DNA of 64,000 nt from Chlorobium sp. (GCA_005862285.1 SZXW01000010.1:682001-746000); one strand, 5' to 3'. Numbered from the stretch's first letter, positions 8,905-20,306 are shown. Program-made: numbers and translations. Notes: a model not told the origin generated them from the letters alone.

Positions 8905-11900
8905 ATGTCTACTCGCCGTAAGATCGCTGCAATTGTAGGCCTTGAGCAGTACAACGCAGGTCTCTGGAAAAAAATCAAAACCCTCCTTGAAAATGACGCT
9001 CAACTGACCCAGTGGAGCGATATTGATCTTGAGAAACAGAATCCCGAAGCCGCAAAAGCCCTCCAGGAGGCTGACTGCGTCTTCATGAGCATGATCCAGT
9101 TCAAGGAGCAGGTTGACTGGTTCAAGGAACAGATCGAACAAGGCAACGACAACAAGACCGTTTTTGTTTTCGAGTCCATGCCGGAGGCAATGGCCTTGAC
9201 CAAAGTGGGCAACTATGTTGTCAGCGAAGGAAAGTCCGGTATGCCGGACATGGTCAAGAAGGTCGCAAAAATGCTGGTGAAAGGCCGTGACGAAGATGCG
9301 CTTTACGGTTATATGAAGCTGATGAAGATCATGCGCACCATTCTTCCGCTCGTTCCGAACAAGGCCAAGGATTTCAAGAACTGGCTCACGGTTTATTCCT
9401 ACTGGATGCAGCCAACCGCGGACAATATCGCCAACATGTTCCGTCTTGTGCTCAGGGAATATTTCAATGAACCTGTCAAAGTCGGGCCCATTGTCGATGT
9501 TCCGAATATGGGTCTTTACCACCCGGATGCTCCGGCTTATTTCAAGGATGTTAAAAGCTACAAGAGCTGGGCCAAGAAACGCGGCATCAACCTCGACAAA
9601 GGCCAGAAGATCGCTATTCTTTTTTTCCGCAAGCACCTGATCCAGGAAAAAACCTATATCGACAATACCATAAGGGTGCTCGAGAAGCATGGCATCAATC
9701 TGTTCCCTGCATTTGTCATGGGCGTTGAGGGGCATGTGCTTGTCAGGGACTGGCTGCTCAGGGAGGATCTCGACATGCTGGTCAATATGATGGGCTTCGG
9801 CCTTGTCGGCGGTCCTGCAGGTTCAACAAAGCCCGGAACGGCGTCTGAAGCTCGCGAGGAGATCATGGCGAAGCTCGATGCACCTTATATTATCGCACAG
9901 CCTCTTCTTACGCAGGAGTTTGAGTCCTGGCAGGAAATCGGCGTTTCCCCGATGCAGATCACCTTTACCTATTCGATTCCCGAGATGGACGGTGCGACCT
10001 CTCCGATCATTCTTGGTGCACTTAAGGACGGGAAAGTGGAAACGGTGCATGAACGCCTCGAAAGGCTTGCCACCGTCATCAAGCAGTTCATGCGACTGCG
10101 TGCGACACCGAACCGCGACAAGAAACTCGCTTTTGTCGTGTATGACTATCCACCGGGCCTTGGCAAAAAGGCAAGCGCAGCGCTGCTCGATGTTCCGAAA
10201 ACCCTCTTTGCTGTCCTGCAGCGCCTGAAGAAGGAAGGCTACAATGTCGGCCAGCTCCCCGAATCGGCCGATGCGCTTTTTGCCGCCCTCGACCGGGCGA
10301 CAGACCATCAGGTGCAGTTGAACAAGCGGGAAGCTCCGACGGTGAGCTATGAAAAGTTCAAGGAGCTCACCACCGTGAGGGAGCGCGAGCGCATCGAAGA
10401 CCGGTGGCAGAAATTCCCCGGAGAGATCGTTCCGATGGGTGATGAAGATGTTTTTATAGGCGGCGTTAAATTCGGAAATATGTTTATCGGTGTGCAGCCG
10501 CGAATGGGTGTCCAGGGTGACCCGATGCGTCTGCTTTTCGACAAGACCAATACGCCCCATCATCAGTATATCTCGTTCTACCGCTGGATCAGCCGCGAAT
10601 ATAATGCTCATGCCCTCATCCACGTCGGCATGCACGGTTCCGTGGAATGGATGCCCGGTCTTCCGACAGGTCTTACCGGCGATTGCTGGCCGGATGCACT
10701 GCTCGGTGATACCCCGCATTTCTATATTTACCCGGTGAACAATCCGAGCGAATCGTCGATAGCGAAACGCCGCGGTCTCGCCACCATGGTTTCGCATGTC
10801 GTTCCGCCACTCTCACGCGCGGGCCTCTACAAGGAGCTACCTGCCCTGAAAGACCTGCTGGTCGATTTCCGTGAGAGGTTCCTTTCCGTTTCTCCGGAAC
10901 TTCAGTCCGAGAGCTCAGGTGTCGAGGAAGCCATCATGGACAAGGCTGAACTGCTCAACCTCACAGACGACTGTCCGAGAAGCGAAGGCGAGTCGTTCGG
11001 CGACTACGTCAGCCGTCTCTACAGCTATGTCGCCGAGCTCGAGAACAGGCTCATTTCCAATTCGCTTCATGTTTTCGGCGAAGCAAGCCCGCTCGACTCC
11101 CAGGTTATTACCGTCACCGAAACCTTGAAAAACAGGGGAGAAGATGGCAAGACGCTGCCCGGTGTTCTGATGGCCTGCTCAGGCAGGAACGGACATTATC
11201 GGAGCTATGAAGAGCTTCTTGGATCGTCGAGGAAAGGAGACGAGGAAGCGATCCGTTTCAAGGAATGGGTCGAGCGAGCCTGCAGGGATTTTGTCGAACA
11301 GGTCTTCTTCGACCGCAAGAATGCGGCAGGCGTGTTCGCCTCGATAACCGGAGGGACCCAGATCCCTCCCGAAGCAATGCCGCTTATCGACAAGCTTACC
11401 CAGGAAGGCGCTCAGCTGCTTTATGCACTGCGCGACAACAACAACGAGATGAATGCACTTGTGAAAGTGCTCGAGGGCAGGTACATTCCTTCAGGCCCCG
11501 GCGGCGACCTGGTGCGTGACGGTGTTCATGTGCTTCCGTCCGGGCGCAATATTCATTCCATCGACCCGTGGAGGATCCCCTCAGAACTCGCTTTCAAACG
11601 GGGAACGCTCATTGCGGACAGTATCATCAAGAAGCACCTCGACGAAAATAATGGACAGTACCCGGAAACCATCGCGCAGGTTTTGTGGGGTCTCGATACA
11701 ATCAAGACAAAGGGTGAAGCGGTTGCCGTCACCATCAGGCTTGCAGGCGGCGAACCGGCATATGACGGTTCAGGCAAGATCAGCCACTACAGGCTCGTAC
11801 CGCTCGAACAGCTCAAACGTCCGCGTATCGATGTGCTCATGCAGCTCAGCCCGATTTTCCGCGACGCTTTCGGTGTGCTCATGGACCAGCTCGACCGTCT

Positions 11901-12732
11901 CGTGAAAGAGGCGGCAAAAGCAAACGAGCCCGAGGAGATGAACTATATCAAAAAGCATGTGAACGAGGCGCTTGCCACCGGTGCATCCTTTGACAGTGCG
12001 ACTGCCCGCCAGTTCACGCAGCCGCCGGGGGCTTACGGCACCTATGTCGACGACATGATCGAGGATTCCGCATGGGAGAACGAGGGAGACCTCGACGACC
12101 TCTTCATCCGCCGCAACAGCAACGCATACGGCGGCAACAGAAAAGGTGAGAAGGAGACCGAAATCCTCAAGAGCCTGCTCGGTTCGGTCGACCGTGTCGT
12201 GCATCAGGTTGACTCTACCGAATTCGGTATCTCGGACATCGACCACTACTTCTCGTCATCAGGTTCACTGCAGCTTGCCGCTCGCCGCCGGAACACAAAG
12301 GCGACCGACGTCAAGCTCAACTACGTTGAATCGTTCACGTCGGATATCAAGGTTGACGACGCTGACAAATCCCTGCGTGTCGAGTACCGCGCAAAGCTGC
12401 TCAACCCGAAATGGTTCGAGGGTATGCTCAAGCATGGTCACAGCGGCGCCGCGGAAATCAGCAATCGCGTTACTTACATGCTTGGCTGGGATGCGGTGAC
12501 CAAGAGCGTCGATGACTGGGTTTACAAGAAAACGGCGGAGACCTACGCTCTCGATCCGGAAATGAGGGAGAGGCTTGCCAAGGTGAACCCTCAGGCAATC
12601 AAGAATATCGTGGGACGAATGCTCGAGGCGCATGGCCGCGGTATGTGGAAAGCTGACCAGGATACCATTGCCGAACTTCAGGAAATCTATGCCGATCTCG
12701 AAGACCGTCTCGAAGGCCTAACCGACGAATGA
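8905..12732 (+). CDS. bchH: Magnesium chelatase subunit H (BchH/BchS/BchT family)
   Basis: This 1275-residue CobN/BchH-family protein is the porphyrin-binding catalytic subunit that receives Mg2+ in protoporphyrin IX. Conserved blocks include HVGMHGSVEWMPG (about 573-585), the GDTPHFYIYPVNNPSE loop and the late GRMLEAHGRGMWKAD. Green sulfur bacteria usually carry three H-subunit paralogues (BchH, BchS, BchT). The copy next to bchID is often the BchT type, but this assignment is from memory and needs a tree. The start MSTRRKIAAIVGLEQYN fits the family. It lies 129 bases after bchD across a strong hairpin, so it may be transcribed both with bchID and from its own promoter. Confidence 0.94.
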   Translation: MSTRRKIAAIVGLEQYNAGLWKKIKTLLENDAQLTQWSDIDLEKQNPEAAKALQEADCVFMSMIQFKEQVDWFKEQIEQGNDNKTVFVFESMPEAMALTKVGNYVVSEGKSGMPDMVKKVAKMLVKGRDEDALYGYMKLMKIMRTILPLVPNKAKDFKNWLTVYSYWMQPTADNIANMFRLVLREYFNEPVKVGPIVDVPNMGLYHPDAPAYFKDVKSYKSWAKKRGINLDKGQKIAILFFRKHLIQEKTYIDNTIRVLEKHGINLFPAFVMGVEGHVLVRDWLLREDLDMLVNMMGFGLVGGPAGSTKPGTASEAREEIMAKLDAPYIIAQPLLTQEFESWQEIGVSPMQITFTYSIPEMDGATSPIILGALKDGKVETVHERLERLATVIKQFMRLRATPNRDKKLAFVVYDYPPGLGKKASAALLDVPKTLFAVLQRLKKEGYNVGQLPESADALFAALDRATDHQVQLNKREAPTVSYEKFKELTTVRERERIEDRWQKFPGEIVPMGDEDVFIGGVKFGNMFIGVQPRMGVQGDPMRLLFDKTNTPHHQYISFYRWISREYNAHALIHVGMHGSVEWMPGLPTGLTGDCWPDALLGDTPHFYIYPVNNPSESSIAKRRGLATMVSHVVPPLSRAGLYKELPALKDLLVDFRERFLSVSPELQSESSGVEEAIMDKAELLNLTDDCPRSEGESFGDYVSRLYSYVAELENRLISNSLHVFGEASPLDSQVITVTETLKNRGEDGKTLPGVLMACSGRNGHYRSYEELLGSSRKGDEEAIRFKEWVERACRDFVEQVFFDRKNAAGVFASITGGTQIPPEAMPLIDKLTQEGAQLLYALRDNNNEMNALVKVLEGRYIPSGPGGDLVRDGVHVLPSGRNIHSIDPWRIPSELAFKRGTLIADSIIKKHLDENNGQYPETIAQVLWGLDTIKTKGEAVAVTIRLAGGEPAYDGSGKISHYRLVPLEQLKRPRIDVLMQLSPIFRDAFGVLMDQLDRLVKEAAKANEPEEMNYIKKHVNEALATGASFDSATARQFTQPPGAYGTYVDDMIEDSAWENEGDLDDLFIRRNSNAYGGNRKGEKETEILKSLLGSVDRVVHQVDSTEFGISDIDHYFSSSGSLQLAARRRNTKATDVKLNYVESFTSDIKVDDADKSLRVEYRAKLLNPKWFEGMLKHGHSGAAEISNRVTYMLGWDAVTKSVDDWVYKKTAETYALDPEMRERLAKVNPQAIKNIVGRMLEAHGRGMWKADQDTIAELQEIYADLEDRLEGLTDE

Positions 12733-12738
12733 TTGAAA

Positions 12739-12786
12739 ATATGACGGATCGGAACCGATAGGGCCGATACGTCATATCCGTCATAT
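12739..12786. terminator. Long inverted repeat after bchH
   Basis: Arms ATATGACGGAT (12739-12749) and ATCCGTCATAT (12776-12786) are perfect 11-base complements, with a smaller internal stem possible. They begin seven bases after the bchH stop. There is no T-run, so this is a probable 3'-end stem rather than a classical intrinsic terminator. Confidence 0.45.
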
Positions 12787-12804
12787 CAGACCATTGTCCA
12801 ACCC

Positions 12805-12833
12805 CAAAAAAAGAGCCCCGGTGTCGGGGCTCT
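12805..12833 (-). terminator. Intrinsic terminator of guaB
   Basis: On the minus strand AGAGCCCCG-ACAC-CGGGGCTCT is followed immediately by seven T residues: a textbook rho-independent terminator placed 30 bases after the guaB stop. Confidence 0.85.
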
Positions 12834-12862
12834 GCTCATTGCTCAGCACTCATTGCCTGGTA

Positions 12863-14398
<1,536 letters not shown>

Positions 14399-14555
14399 TT
14401 ACGAAAAGTGAACGTAGTATAACAAGGTTCATCAGCTTAAATACAAGCCCAGGGAAACGAAAATAAAGCCTGTAAAAAACAATTTTCAACGTTTGTCGGC
14501 ACATAATGCGTTTTGAAAATGAAAAATAGAATGTAAATTACAGGCCTTTTAATAC

Positions 14556-14646
14556 GGAGAGGTCGCATAGTTGGTCTAGTGCGCTCGCCTGGAAAGCGGG
14601 TAGGGTGTAAAAGCCCTCGAGGGTTCGAATCCCTCCCTCTCCGCCA
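14556..14646 (+). tRNA. tRNA-Ser (GGA)
   Basis: The acceptor stem GGAGAGG pairs with CCTCTCC. The anticodon loop CTGGAAA sits on stem CTCGC/GCGGG, giving anticodon GGA. A long variable arm typical of class II tRNA and the T-loop GGGTTCGAATCCC are present. Discriminator G is followed by an encoded CCA (14644-14646). First of three serine tRNAs in a row. Confidence 0.95.
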
Positions 14647-14820
14647 AGGAAATTCAGTTCTGAGCAATGAGTGCTGAGTGCTGAGGACTGAGTGGAAGAC
14701 CGGGAGAAAAGCGTGACAAGGATTGCGTGTTGCGCAGGAAAAAGTTGCTGAATCGAGAAATATTTATTTCTGGCATTTTTCCGTCGATTCACTATCTTTG
14801 GTACCTGTTCTTTACATACT

Positions 14821-14903
14821 GGAGGATTAGCCTAATTGGTAAGGCAGCAGTCTTGAAAACTGCCGGGTTCACGCCCATGGGGGTTCGAGTCCCTCATCCT
14901 CCG
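14821..14903 (+). tRNA. tRNA-Ser (TGA)
   Basis: Acceptor GGAGGAT pairs with ATCCTCC. Anticodon stem-loop GCAGT-CTTGAAA-ACTGC gives anticodon TGA. The variable arm GGGTTCACGCCC is class II. The T-arm GGGGGTTCGAGTCCCTC is intact. The discriminator is G and CCA is not encoded in full. Confidence 0.95.
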
Positions 14904-14918
14904 CGCGAAAAAAATCCA

Positions 14919-15008
<90 letters not shown>

Positions 15009-15012
15009 CAAC

Positions 15013-15038
15013 AAAGCCCTGTGCAAACGGGGCTTTTT
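15013..15038 (+). terminator. Terminator of the tRNA-Ser cluster
   Basis: AAAGCCC, a short loop and GGGCTTT followed by further T residues lie five bases after the last tRNA-Ser. Confidence 0.75.
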
Positions 15039-15041
15039 GCA

Positions 15042-15180
15042 TTTCAGGGAGTCATTCGAACCCGGGAAAAGCGTTCGACTGAATGGCCGAAGGACATTTG
15101 GGCGGTGAGCGAAGCGAAACCGCCCCCGTTTCATAGGGGGTGAGTACCGGAAGGGACGAATCAATTCCTCGTTCTCCGCA
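15042..15180. other. Hairpin-rich stretch ending in a tRNA-like 3' end
   Basis: Directly after the tRNA-Ser cluster lie two GC-rich hairpins (GGGCGGT/ACCGCCC at 15100-15125; CCCCC/GGGGG at 15123-15140). Then comes GACGAATCAATTCCTCG-TTCTCCGCA, which resembles a decayed copy of the preceding T-arm and acceptor end (CGAATCCCTCCCTCTCCGCA). It may be a pseudo-tRNA or the remnant of an integration junction. No reading frame here is credible. Confidence 0.4.
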
Positions 15181-15238
15181 CTATATTTAAGTTATTTGAT
15201 AGTAACAGGTGGTCTTCAGCGGAAAACAAATTATCACC

Positions 15239-16135
15239 ATGTCAGACAACACAATAGATCGTTTTTTCAGATATCTGAACTGGCTTTTCAATCCATTCCA
15301 TGGGTTGAAGACAACGGAAGTCTATGATTTGATTGGCACCTCTTCTCTTACTGAGAATGCGCTATATCTGAATCTTGGCTATTGGCGTGATGTGGATACA
15401 ATTGATGAAGCCAGTGAAGAGCTTGCTCTTCTGGTGGCGAAAAGAGGCGGCATGGGTCCAGGCGATACCGTATTGGATTGTGGGTATGGTTTTGGAGATC
15501 AGGACATCCTCTGGGCGAGGAACATGAACCCCGAAAAAATCATCGGGCTGAATATTACGAATTCTCAGGTCAAGCGGGCCCGGATGAATGTTGCCGATGC
15601 GGGACTCGGGAAATCAATAGATTTAAGAGAAGGTTCGGCAACAGAGATGCCAATTGAAAATGAATCCATTGATCTGGTTGTTTCCGTGGAAAGTGCTTTC
15701 CACTATAGAACACGTGAGGATTTTTTCAAAGAAGCGTTCCGCGTTTTGCGTCCGGGTGGAAGGCTTGTGACAGCGGACATTTTACCAATGAAAAAATCCG
15801 ATAACCTCTTCAGGCGAATAGAACAATGGATTTCATGGAACCTTGTCGCAGGAAAATTCAATATTCCGCATGAAAACTACTATTTAATTCCATCCTATAA
15901 TAAAAAACTCTCCAATGCCGGATTTGTCAATATTGATATCAAATCAATACGTGACGATGTCTATAAGCCTCTACATGAGTATCTGTCAAGAACCCGGACA
16001 TTTATCGGCAAGCTGCATCCACTTGCAAAAATGCTTGCACAATTAACATTGAATCGTTCTGCAGAGAGCGTATACGCCGGCCTGGACTATATCCTTTCAT
16101 ATTCTGAAAAGCCTGAAGCTTATCGATCCATGTAA
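15239..16135 (+). CDS. SAM-dependent methyltransferase
   Basis: The 298-residue class I methyltransferase shows motif I VLDCGYGFGDQDIL, motif II around IGLNITNSQ, an acidic LVVSVESAFHY in the post-II region and a FRVLRPGGRLV strand-turn typical of UbiE/small-molecule C- or O-methyltransferases. The substrate cannot be assigned. A GTG start 30 bases upstream is possible, but ATG 15239 gives a better N-terminus. Sixteen bases separate it from the nitroreductase, so the two form a probable operon. Confidence 0.82.
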   Translation: MSDNTIDRFFRYLNWLFNPFHGLKTTEVYDLIGTSSLTENALYLNLGYWRDVDTIDEASEELALLVAKRGGMGPGDTVLDCGYGFGDQDILWARNMNPEKIIGLNITNSQVKRARMNVADAGLGKSIDLREGSATEMPIENESIDLVVSVESAFHYRTREDFFKEAFRVLRPGGRLVTADILPMKKSDNLFRRIEQWISWNLVAGKFNIPHENYYLIPSYNKKLSNAGFVNIDIKSIRDDVYKPLHEYLSRTRTFIGKLHPLAKMLAQLTLNRSAESVYAGLDYILSYSEKPEAYRSM

Positions 16136-16151
16136 AGAAAAGGAGGAACAG

Positions 16152-16817
16152 ATGAACTTCCGCCAGATGATTGCAGCACGTCATTCCTGCCGCAGCTTTC
16201 TTGATAACCCGGTTGATGCTGCAACAATAACTTCCCTCGTAGAAATCGCACAATGTTCACCCAGCTGGGGCAACACCCAGCCATGCCGGATATGGGTGGC
16301 CGGGGGGCAGACGGCCCGATCCATCAGGCAAGGAATGGTGGTAAAGGCAGAGGCTGGTTGTCCTCCGCTCCCGGATATTCCCATGCCTTCTAAGTTTCAG
16401 GGAGAGCTTCAAGCTCGTTACGTTGAAGTCGGAAAATCCGTGCTTGAAGTACTCGGTATCGACAAGAAAGACACTGAGATGCGGAACGCCCATCGGGCGA
16501 ATAACTATAACGCGTTCGGTGCACCGGTCCTGGTATATCTTACGGTGCCGGAAGGAAAGAGCGCTTATGTCATGCTGGATGCCGGTGCATTCATAAACGC
16601 GTTCTGTCTTGCTGCTGCCGATCAGGGCCTGGCCACGTGCATACAGGCAACCCTGGCTCATTATCCTGAAATTGTACGCCAGTATCTGCCGATTCCTGTC
16701 GAAGAGAAGATTGTTGTCGGGGTAGCCCTTGGTTACGCCGATACCGCAGCTCCGATCAATTGCTTCCGCAGCACAAGAGAACCGGTGGATAAGATTCTGA
16801 CCTTGACGGGATTTTGA
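16152..16817 (+). CDS. Nitroreductase family protein (FMN)
   Basis: This 221-residue protein has the nitroreductase N-terminus MNFRQMIAARHSCRSFLDNPVD with the FMN-phosphate binding R-HSCRSF motif, and ends in a GVALGYAD-type motif. It is likely an NAD(P)H-dependent FMN oxidoreductase of nitroaromatics, quinones or a biosynthetic intermediate. A strong Shine-Dalgarno (AGGAGG) sits six bases before the ATG. It follows the methyltransferase by 16 bases, so the two may modify the same small molecule. Confidence 0.88.
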   Translation: MNFRQMIAARHSCRSFLDNPVDAATITSLVEIAQCSPSWGNTQPCRIWVAGGQTARSIRQGMVVKAEAGCPPLPDIPMPSKFQGELQARYVEVGKSVLEVLGIDKKDTEMRNAHRANNYNAFGAPVLVYLTVPEGKSAYVMLDAGAFINAFCLAAADQGLATCIQATLAHYPEIVRQYLPIPVEEKIVVGVALGYADTAAPINCFRSTREPVDKILTLTGF

Positions 16818-17047
16818 GGTAGGGAGACTGTTCCGGTAAGCCCTGATATGTTTAAAAGAATATTCGACATTGCCGGGTTATCGATCCGGTGAAAGGATAA
16901 TATCATGAGATGAAATCAGAGAAAAGGTAATTCTCCGGCGGAGTGAGCGTGGATGGAAATGCCGGAATGTTGTTGTAATTATTTATTTTTTTGTTGATGC
17001 GATGACCGGAACGATTGTTTCTTGACCAAACAACAAGGAAGCCCAGC

Positions 17048-19024
17048 ATGCCTTTCCATGTATTTGTCGTCATGCCGTTCGGCATAAAGGACGGGATCGA
17101 TTTCGACAGGGTTTACGGTGAGTATATCAAGCCGGCACTGGAACAGGAAGGATATGATGTATTCCGTGCGGATGAAGAGCTGAAAGCAGGCGAGATCCGC
17201 ACCGACATGTTCCAGGAACTTCTGCTTGCGGACCTTGTCGTTGCCGATCTTTCAATCGATAACCCGAACGTATGGTACGAACTGGGCGTCCGGCATGCCT
17301 TGAGGGCACGCGGCATTGTCCTGATACAGAGCATACGGGAATACCAGCCTTTCGATCTTTATACCGACCGTAAACTGCATTATCATCTCAAGGATGGTGC
17401 ACCGGATCCTGAATGTCTCGATGACGACAGAAAGCTCCTTGGGTTGATGGCACGGAATACGATGTCTTCATGGCAGGGCGACAGGATAAGTCCGGTCTAC
17501 AAACTGTTGCCGAACCTGCAGGAACCTGACTGGAAATCGTTGCGGATTGGAGCTGTTCTCGAGTTCTGGCAACGGTACGAAGCCTGGGAAAGGCATCTAG
17601 AACTGGCAAGGAAATCCGGTAATATCGGCAATATTCTGCTTCTTGCCGACGAGGCTCCGGTTGCGGCATTCCGTTCCGACGCATGGTTACGGGCAGGTCG
17701 CGCTCTGCTGAAAGCCTGCCGATATGATTTTGCGCTTGAGCAACTTGAAAAAGGATTGAACATCAATCCCTGCAATCTCGGCGGTTTGCAGGAAAAGGGT
17801 ATTTGTCTGCAGCGGCTTGCAGCGGCGAAAAAACCTGGATATACTCTAGACAATGCGAGAATGCATTATCAGGTTATTTTGAAAGAGGAACGGTACAGCA
17901 GGGACCCGGAAACATGGGCACTTCTCGGACGTGTGGACAAGGACGCCTGGATCGAATCCTGGCGAAAGCCACATACAACTTCCGGCAAGATGCGGCAGGC
18001 GGCGGCAGAAGAGGATGCATTGCTGCGGAATGCCATCGAAAGTTACACCAGAGCATACCGTTTCAATCCAGCGCATTATTACTCCGGAATAAACGCCCTC
18101 ACCCTGATGTGCCTGTATTGCCATCTTACCGGTGAAAAGCGTTATGACCGTGAAATCGATATCATGTCCGGTGCTGTTCGGTATGCGGCAGAATGCGAGG
18201 AGGATCCCGGCAATGTCTTCTGGGCCAGGGCTACAATCGGAGATCTTGAAGTACTGACCGGTTCACCGGAAGCTGTCCGGACCGCATACGCGGACGCCGT
18301 AGCAAAAAACGACAAGAGACTGTTCGATCCGAAATCAAGTCTCGATCAGCTTTTTTTGCTCTGGGACCTCGAATTTCATCAGGATCGTGTAGATGCGGGA
18401 ATTGCGGTTCTCGATCGTGCTTTGCAGAAAATTGAAAATCCGCAGAAGCAATGGCAACCCGGGAAGGTGTTCCTGTTCAGCGGCCACATGATCGACAAGC
18501 CGGGCAGAAGCGAGCCCCGCTTCCCCGCTGAAAAGGAGACTTCTGCCGCATTGAGGATAGCAGAGCTTCTCGACAGACTCGGAGCGGGACCCGATGACCT
18601 GGCTCTTACACAGGGTGCCTGTGGCGGGGATATCCTCTTCACAGAGGCATGCATCTGGCGTGGAGTGAAAGTTCGCTGGTTGCAGCCATTTTACGAACCT
18701 GAATTCATTGAGAATTCCGTTGTTTGCAGCCATGAATCCTGGAGAGAGCGGTATTTCGCTGTCAAATCAGAAGGAAATATTCCGATCCGAACGGCTCCCG
18801 ATGAACTGGGAAAACCGCCGGAAGGTTCGAAACAGGGATATCCCTACGAACGCTGCAATCTCTGGCTGCTCTATACGGCCCTTTCCGAAGGAATCGACAA
18901 GGTCCGCTTTATCTGCCTCTGGAACGGAGGAGGCGGTGACGGTCCCGGCGGTACGGCGCACATGTACAACGAGGTCAATAAACGCACGGGGCAGGTTTAC
19001 CGGATTGACAGCGGGACTTTATAG
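17048..19024 (+). CDS. NDT/TIR-like - TPR - SLOG domain protein (probable conflict-system sensor)
   Basis: The 658-residue protein has three parts. Residues 1-110 are a nucleoside 2-deoxyribosyltransferase/TIR-like fold: FVVMPFG at the start, VVADLSIDNPNVWYELGVRHA at 64-84 with E78 in the position of the catalytic Glu. The middle (about 170-460) is a run of TPR-like helical repeats, as in the TRAF-binding region of eukaryotic ASK-type kinases. The C-terminal part (about 470-620) has the SLOG-type motifs LFSGHMIDKPGR and LTQGACGGDILF, a Rossmann fold thought to bind nucleotide-derived ligands. AAGGA lies seven bases before ATG 17048, so the longer TTG start at 17015 is rejected. The patatin gene follows after 106 bases. 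Such architectures occur in predicted nucleotide-signalling defence systems; the function here is inference. Confidence 0.75.
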   Translation: MPFHVFVVMPFGIKDGIDFDRVYGEYIKPALEQEGYDVFRADEELKAGEIRTDMFQELLLADLVVADLSIDNPNVWYELGVRHALRARGIVLIQSIREYQPFDLYTDRKLHYHLKDGAPDPECLDDDRKLLGLMARNTMSSWQGDRISPVYKLLPNLQEPDWKSLRIGAVLEFWQRYEAWERHLELARKSGNIGNILLLADEAPVAAFRSDAWLRAGRALLKACRYDFALEQLEKGLNINPCNLGGLQEKGICLQRLAAAKKPGYTLDNARMHYQVILKEERYSRDPETWALLGRVDKDAWIESWRKPHTTSGKMRQAAAEEDALLRNAIESYTRAYRFNPAHYYSGINALTLMCLYCHLTGEKRYDREIDIMSGAVRYAAECEEDPGNVFWARATIGDLEVLTGSPEAVRTAYADAVAKNDKRLFDPKSSLDQLFLLWDLEFHQDRVDAGIAVLDRALQKIENPQKQWQPGKVFLFSGHMIDKPGRSEPRFPAEKETSAALRIAELLDRLGAGPDDLALTQGACGGDILFTEACIWRGVKVRWLQPFYEPEFIENSVVCSHESWRERYFAVKSEGNIPIRTAPDELGKPPEGSKQGYPYERCNLWLLYTALSEGIDKVRFICLWNGGGGDGPGGTAHMYNEVNKRTGQVYRIDSGTL

Positions 19025-19130
19025 ATGAAGCCTTACATGCGCCATACAAGATACAGTATTTGAGCCTTGGTCTGTAATCATCAGGATGTGAGTTGGCAAT
19101 TTTGTCAATAGAGTTAAGGAGGAAGAAAAT

Positions 19131-20306
19131 ATGAATGAAAAACTTATTGAACGCATCCGGTCCGAAAGCCCGAAGAGATTGCTTGCGCTCGATGGCGGGG
19201 GAATCCGCGGAGTACTGACGCTGGAGTTCCTGGAACAGATCGAAATGATTCTCGCAAAGCGGAGCGGCAATCCGGATGTATTTCGCCTTTGCGACTATTT
19301 CGATCTGATAGGAGGCACATCCACCGGTTCCATCATTGCGGCAATGCTTGCTTGCGGATATCCAGTCAGCGAGATCAAAACGCTGTACAGGCAACTTGCC
19401 GATGATGTGTTCAGAACGTCATTCTTGCGTCAGGGAGTTATTGTCTCGAAATTCCCTGAAAAACCTCTGAAGAAAGCTCTCGGGAAATATCTCGGTGAAA
19501 TAACGACGCTGGAAAGCGACAGGATACGTACCGGCCTCATGATCATGACTAAACGGCTCGATACCGGGAGCCCATGGCCATTGCATAATTGTCCTTTCGG
19601 TCCTTATTTCAATCCGAAACCGGGCAGGGGATCGGCAATTGCAAACAAGGATTTTCTGCTTTCCAATATTATTCGGGCAAGTACGGCCGCTCCACATTTC
19701 TTCAATCCGGAACGGATCAGTGTCGCAACAAATGAAAATGGCGATATCGTTGACGGAGCTTTCGTTGACGGAGGAGTCAGTACGGCAAACAATCCGGCAC
19801 TTCAGTTGCTCATGCTTGCATCGCTGAACGGATACGGCTTCAGATGGCCGCTTGGTCGTGATAATCTGCTGCTTGTTTCAGTCGGGACTGGAGATTTTTC
19901 AATACGCATGGAAACCGACAAGGTCATGAAGATGACTGCGGCAGAATTGGCGGCCCGTTCGCTGCTTTCAATCATGAAGGACAACGATGCACTTGTTCAG
20001 GTACTTCTGCAGTGGATGGGTAAAGCATCGGTACCATGGACTATTGACCGTGAAATCGGCGACATGATGAATGACAGTCTGTGCAGTGAAGAATTGCTGT
20101 CATATGTGCGCTATAACGCCAAAATTGACAACAGCTGGCTGAGAGATACCATCGGTCTGGAAGAAGAGATGACCAGAGATGAGATCGAGAAACTTGAGAA
20201 AATGGATAAGCCCGGGAATGTCGATCAATTGTCCGGCATAGGTCAGCTTGTAGCTCATGTTCAGGTCAGGGAAGAACATTTTCCCGATCTTTTTGATATA
20301 TGGTAA
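19131..20306 (+). CDS. Patatin-like phospholipase (probable effector)
   Basis: The 391-residue protein has the full patatin catalytic set: oxyanion loop DGGGIRG (21-27), nucleophile elbow GTSTG (62-66, Ser64) and the DGG dyad motif at 213-215. No signal peptide or membrane segment is seen, so it is cytoplasmic and would act on inner-membrane phospholipids, like patatin effectors of CBASS-type immunity. A perfect AAGGAGG stands before the ATG. It follows the TIR-like-TPR-SLOG gene on the same strand, and no cyclase of the CD-NTase type is nearby, so any trigger probably comes through that partner. Confidence 0.88.
   Translation: MNEKLIERIRSESPKRLLALDGGGIRGVLTLEFLEQIEMILAKRSGNPDVFRLCDYFDLIGGTSTGSIIAAMLACGYPVSEIKTLYRQLADDVFRTSFLRQGVIVSKFPEKPLKKALGKYLGEITTLESDRIRTGLMIMTKRLDTGSPWPLHNCPFGPYFNPKPGRGSAIANKDFLLSNIIRASTAAPHFFNPERISVATNENGDIVDGAFVDGGVSTANNPALQLLMLASLNGYGFRWPLGRDNLLLVSVGTGDFSIRMETDKVMKMTAAELAARSLLSIMKDNDALVQVLLQWMGKASVPWTIDREIGDMMNDSLCSEELLSYVRYNAKIDNSWLRDTIGLEEEMTRDEIEKLEKMDKPGNVDQLSGIGQLVAHVQVREEHFPDLFDIW

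Noticed and set aside
9823-10797. 324-codon minus-strand frame opposite bchH
   Set aside because: It lies wholly inside the conserved bchH coding region and matches no family.
17048-20306. CBASS interpretation of the patatin locus
   Set aside because: No CD-NTase cyclase, Cap2/Cap3 or similar gene lies nearby, so a standard CBASS operon is not present.
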